Part shown: positions 61,398 to 64,000 of the stretch, in pieces
Position numbering within the stretch: position 1 is the stretch's first letter
How the letters are laid out: each line of letters begins with the position of its first letter
DNA from: Sphingobacterium pedocola
GTDB lineage: Bacteria > Bacteroidota > Bacteroidia > Sphingobacteriales > Sphingobacteriaceae
Assembly: GCF_015209965.1 (NCBI RefSeq)
Contig: NZ_MU158692.1
Span: 105,310 to 169,309 of the forward strand
Direction of reading: 5' to 3'
DNA length: 64,000 nucleotides
The notes under the pieces: model-generated
What the model was told of the DNA's origin: nothing
Database searches by the model: none
The model's input: the letters and a program-made list of their open reading frames with translations, nothing else
Made by a program: the position numbers and the translations under genes

Positions 61398-62765
61398 ATG
61401 AGGCAATTATTACGTTTTAAATATACTTTTCTTACTTTCTCGTCACTTATAATTATTACACTAGGGAGTTGTGACAAAGACATGAGTGTATCTCTAGGTA
61501 ATACGAATGAAAACTTCGGAATCACAGTTGTAGATTCAATCACCGTAAATGCATCAACTTTTCAGATGAGCAATCTGCCTTCAGCTACAACAGGCACGAT
61601 ATTGCTGGGAAAAACTTCACAAGAAGAAACCGGATCGGTCAAATCAACATCGTATTTTAAATTGGCTTTCACGAATTTCACAAACGATATTCCTAATGAC
61701 GCAGTTTTTGATTCAATTAACCTTGTTATTAAACCTAGAACAAATAGGTACTTTTATGGGGATACCACTGTTGCACAAAAAATAACAGTACATCGGCTTA
61801 CGCAAGAACTAGAGACAAAAAACATCAGTTCAACTGTTAATGGAAATATCACTCCAATTTTTGTAACCGGACCAACAATCTTCTCGGATCAAAAATTCGA
61901 TTATGACAATTCGCCCCTTGGTTCATTAACTTTCAATCCGTTTGTAAGATCTTTAGATACGTTAAGTATTAAACTAGACAACACCTTGGGGAATGAAATC
62001 TTCGATATGATCGTATCCAATAATGTGAATGTAGCTTCAAACGAAGCATTTCAGCAATACCTTAAAGGATTGGTAATTGTGCCTGATGATCAAAATACGG
62101 TTATTTTAGGTTTTAGTGACACGGTAGCCGTTAATATCAACTATTCCTATATCGGAAATGATGGATTTAATAAACATGGCGTAAAGAGTATCACTACAGG
62201 AGACAGAACATTTCAATTCAATAATATTGAGTACGATCGCGCAAATACACCTTTTGCCGCTCTTAACGCAAGCAACAAAGAAATAAAAAGCAGCCAAACG
62301 AACGGTCAGGTATTTCTTCAAGCCGGCACAGGAGTTGTAGCGAAATTGGACATTCCTGCGTTAAAAGAATTCATGAACGAACCTAATATCTCAATTAATA
62401 AAGCACAGCTCATTGTGGAAACGACAGGAGAGTTTTTCTTTAACCCCTTTCCCAACCCTTCATCTGTCATGCTTTTAATTGCAAATGACAACGGGATTCC
62501 GTTCTCTTATGTACCTACTCCTTTTTCCTCGACCATTCAGCAGGTTCCCTATATTAATGGAAATTCTATGGGCAGAAATGCAAGGTATGTATTTGATTTA
62601 ATTGAATACATCAACACAGTTAATAACGTGGAGAGTTACAACACCTCTTTATTTTTGACTTCGTCTACACCAAACCTATTTAGCACAGCAAATATGGCAT
62701 TGATAGCGACAGAAAATAATTTACCAAAAATTAAATTAAACATTGTATATACTAAATTTAAATAA
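61398..62765 (+). CDS. DUF4270 family lipoprotein
   Basis: The 455-residue protein has a lipobox TLGSC (Cys at about residue 26) and the DUF4270 layout: SLGNTNENFGITVVDSITVNASTFQ, GTILLGKTSQEETG, YFKLAFTNFTNDIPNDAVFDSINLVIKP, and later KLNIVY at the end. The family is restricted to Bacteroidota and has no assigned function. It is exported and lipid-anchored. The kelch lipoprotein follows after 3 bases, so they are one operon. Confidence 0.9.
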   Translation: MRQLLRFKYTFLTFSSLIIITLGSCDKDMSVSLGNTNENFGITVVDSITVNASTFQMSNLPSATTGTILLGKTSQEETGSVKSTSYFKLAFTNFTNDIPNDAVFDSINLVIKPRTNRYFYGDTTVAQKITVHRLTQELETKNISSTVNGNITPIFVTGPTIFSDQKFDYDNSPLGSLTFNPFVRSLDTLSIKLDNTLGNEIFDMIVSNNVNVASNEAFQQYLKGLVIVPDDQNTVILGFSDTVAVNINYSYIGNDGFNKHGVKSITTGDRTFQFNNIEYDRANTPFAALNASNKEIKSSQTNGQVFLQAGTGVVAKLDIPALKEFMNEPNISINKAQLIVETTGEFFFNPFPNPSSVMLLIANDNGIPFSYVPTPFSSTIQQVPYINGNSMGRNARYVFDLIEYINTVNNVESYNTSLFLTSSTPNLFSTANMALIATENNLPKIKLNIVYTKFK

Positions 62766-62768
62766 TTT

Positions 62769-63785
62769 ATGAACAAGAAAAATTGGCTATTCTTATTTTT
62801 AGCCTGTACTATTGCTTTCACATCTTTGAATTCTTGCAAGAAAAGTGACGATGAAGACTCGACGGACGATGGTCCTACAGAATGGACGAGATCCGCAGTT
62901 TTTGGAGGCGATCCCAGAAATCAGGCCGCAACATTTACAATTGATAATCAAGCATTCGTAGTAGGCGGTCTCTTAAGAACAAATACCGTATTGGGTGATA
63001 CTTGGGCATTTAACGGTGCCGCGTGGGAAGAAATAGCTGCTGAGTTCTCTGGAGATGCGCGTCGTAGTGCAGTAGGATTTGCAGTAAATGGTAAAGGTTA
63101 TGTAGGATTAGGATATAATGGTACTACGGCACTAAAAGATTTCCACCGATATGACCCGACGACTCAATCTTGGGAAAAAGTGGCTGACTTTCCAGGAGAG
63201 GCCCGTTTCGGTGCCGTTGCTTTTGCATTGGGTAACTACGCTTATGTAGGCTTAGGGATGACTCCTACAGATAAAACATTTAGCGATTTTTACAAATATG
63301 ATCCGAGTAGCGATTCTTGGGAATCGGTAACCAACGTTCCTTTTACCTATAAGAAATCCCATGCTTTTGCCTTTGTAATTGGAAATAAAGCCTATGTTGG
63401 TGGTGGCATCAGTAACAATCAATATCCTGAAGAATTCCATTCTTTCGACGGAACGAACTGGGTTACACTTAACCCAATAAGAAGAGATGATAGCCAGTAT
63501 ACGTATGACTTAACACGTCAGAATGCGGCTACATTTGCGTTCGGAAACTACGGCTATGTGGTAGGCGGTCAAAAAGGTTCAGTATTGGGCAACGTATGGA
63601 AATACGACCCTGCATCAGATTCTTGGACCGACAAGCACCAAGCATTGACCTCCGCCGGCGCGTCCGCCAGAGAATCAGCAGTTGGTTTCTCCCTTAACGG
63701 TAAAGGTTATATCACTACAGGCGGGACCAGCAGTAGCAATAGTTCTAGATTTGATGACACTTGGGAATTTACATCCGCAAGATAA
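62769..63785 (+). CDS. Kelch-repeat lipoprotein
   Basis: The 338-residue protein has a lipobox SLNSC (Cys at about residue 23), an acidic linker (KKSDDEDSTDDG), and about six kelch repeats, each with a Gly pair strand and a spaced Trp or Tyr (for example AFVVGGLLRTN, GKGYVGLGYNGTT, YAYVGLGMTPTD, KAYVGGGISNN, YGYVVGGQKG and KGYITTGGTSS). They form a beta-propeller on the cell surface or in the periplasm that probably binds a partner or carbohydrate. Operon with the DUF4270 gene, 3 bases apart. Confidence 0.9.
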   Translation: MNKKNWLFLFLACTIAFTSLNSCKKSDDEDSTDDGPTEWTRSAVFGGDPRNQAATFTIDNQAFVVGGLLRTNTVLGDTWAFNGAAWEEIAAEFSGDARRSAVGFAVNGKGYVGLGYNGTTALKDFHRYDPTTQSWEKVADFPGEARFGAVAFALGNYAYVGLGMTPTDKTFSDFYKYDPSSDSWESVTNVPFTYKKSHAFAFVIGNKAYVGGGISNNQYPEEFHSFDGTNWVTLNPIRRDDSQYTYDLTRQNAATFAFGNYGYVVGGQKGSVLGNVWKYDPASDSWTDKHQALTSAGASARESAVGFSLNGKGYITTGGTSSSNSSRFDDTWEFTSAR

Positions 63786-63798
63786 CAATAAGATGATG

Positions 63799-63847
63799 CC
63801 TCATAAAAAAAGCTAGTGCAATTTGTGCACTAGCTTTTTTTATGAGG
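63799..63847. terminator. Terminator between the kelch gene and asd
   Basis: Perfect 22-bp stem: left arm 63799-63820, 5-base loop, right arm 63826-63847, core GCTAGTGCA/TGCACTAGC flanked by A7/T7. Serves both converging genes. Confidence 0.9.
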
Positions 63848-63859
63848 TGACTTAGCCAC

Positions 63860-64000
63860 TTACCCGATTAAACTCTTCTTTGCTAACAGTTCCGCCACTT
63901 GAACCGCATTTGTTGCAGCTCCTTTTCTAAGATTATCTGCTACAATCCAAAGATTAACCGTTTTAGGTTGTGATTCATCGCGACGGATACGTCCAACAAA
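63860..64000 (-). CDS. asd: Aspartate-semialdehyde dehydrogenase, C-terminal end (cut by the window edge)
   Basis: The last 46 codons of a minus-strand gene read from the window end to a TAA at 63862-63860. They give VGRIRRDE, TVNLWIVADNLRKGAATNAVQ and AELL, which is the C-terminal signature of the Bacteroidota/bacterial Asd enzyme, which makes aspartate semialdehyde for lysine, methionine and threonine synthesis. The start and catalytic Cys lie outside the window. Confidence 0.9.
   Translation of the reverse strand, partial: FVGRIRRDESQPKTVNLWIVADNLRKGAATNAVQVAELLAKKSLIG

Noticed and set aside
1..64000. tRNA, rRNA, CRISPR, IS element or prophage
   Set aside because: No T-loop/anticodon-arm patterns, regularly spaced repeats, transposase or phage genes were recognised in either strand.

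Overview
The window is an ordinary-looking, densely coded stretch of chromosome from a Bacteroidota bacterium, most probably family Sphingobacteriaceae (Sphingobacterium-like). Evidence: a complete gldK-gldL-gldM-gldN type IX secretion/gliding block, GLPGLI, DUF4270, DUF4271 and SusC-like outer-membrane proteins, an L-serine dehydratase and S16 of the Bacteroidota type, and promoters of the Bacteroidota form TTG/TTTG-N20-TAnnTTTG in front of many genes. I see no phage, IS element, CRISPR array, tRNA or rRNA, and no block of foreign composition.

Layout. 1-3.0 kb: the 3' part of a TonB-type outer-membrane barrel gene overlapping a GLPGLI-family gene with a Gly/Met-rich insert. 3.1-8.5 kb: dnaK, a DUF2459 protein, a sugar-nucleotidyltransferase-like enzyme and a HerA/DUF853 ATPase. 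8.8-11.5 kb: a small secreted/anchored protein of unknown function, then a SulP anion transporter with a beta-carbonic anhydrase. 11.6-18.4 kb: a degenerate FAD-oxidoreductase-like protein, glnS, a DUF2723 membrane protein and an HU-related protein. 18.5-21 kb: metF preceded by a clear SAM-I (S-box) riboswitch, then rimM and rpsP. 21-27.3 kb: an AddA/AddB-type helicase-nuclease pair. 27.4-33 kb: a cupin_8 protein and the gldKLMN operon on the minus strand. 33.2-41.5 kb, minus strand: hemD, DUF4271, hpt, an AsmA-like/GT51 transglycosylase fusion, a peptidoglycan amidase overlapping a DigH/GHL10-type glycosidase lipoprotein, and nagA. 41.5-50.8 kb: a 43-residue membrane protein, ridA, an EamA exporter, a MocR regulator, a TonB-dependent receptor, recG, hflX and lipB. 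50.8-55.6 kb, minus: a YycJ-like hydrolase, sdaA, a GH3 glucosidase/NagZ-like enzyme and a TetR regulator. 55.8-64 kb: a second large outer-membrane barrel protein, pncA, an RprXY-like two-component system, a DUF4270-kelch lipoprotein pair and the 3' end of asd.

Working relations. Cell-envelope functions dominate: the type IX secretion core, three outer-membrane receptors, and a peptidoglycan cluster in which an amidase and a glycosidase for denuded glycan are translationally linked next to a glycan polymerase and amino-sugar salvage (nagA). One-carbon metabolism is under SAM feedback through the riboswitch.

Nothing here amounts to a clear new defence or mobile system. The observations most worth following are a recurring palindrome-containing promoter element found before at least four separate minus-strand transcription units, the loss of all four Fe-S cysteines in the AddB-like nuclease, the AsmA-GT51 fusion, the FAD-oxidoreductase homologue without its dinucleotide-binding glycines, and a probable leaderless glnS transcript. 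All family names come from recognition of motifs by eye; no database search was run.
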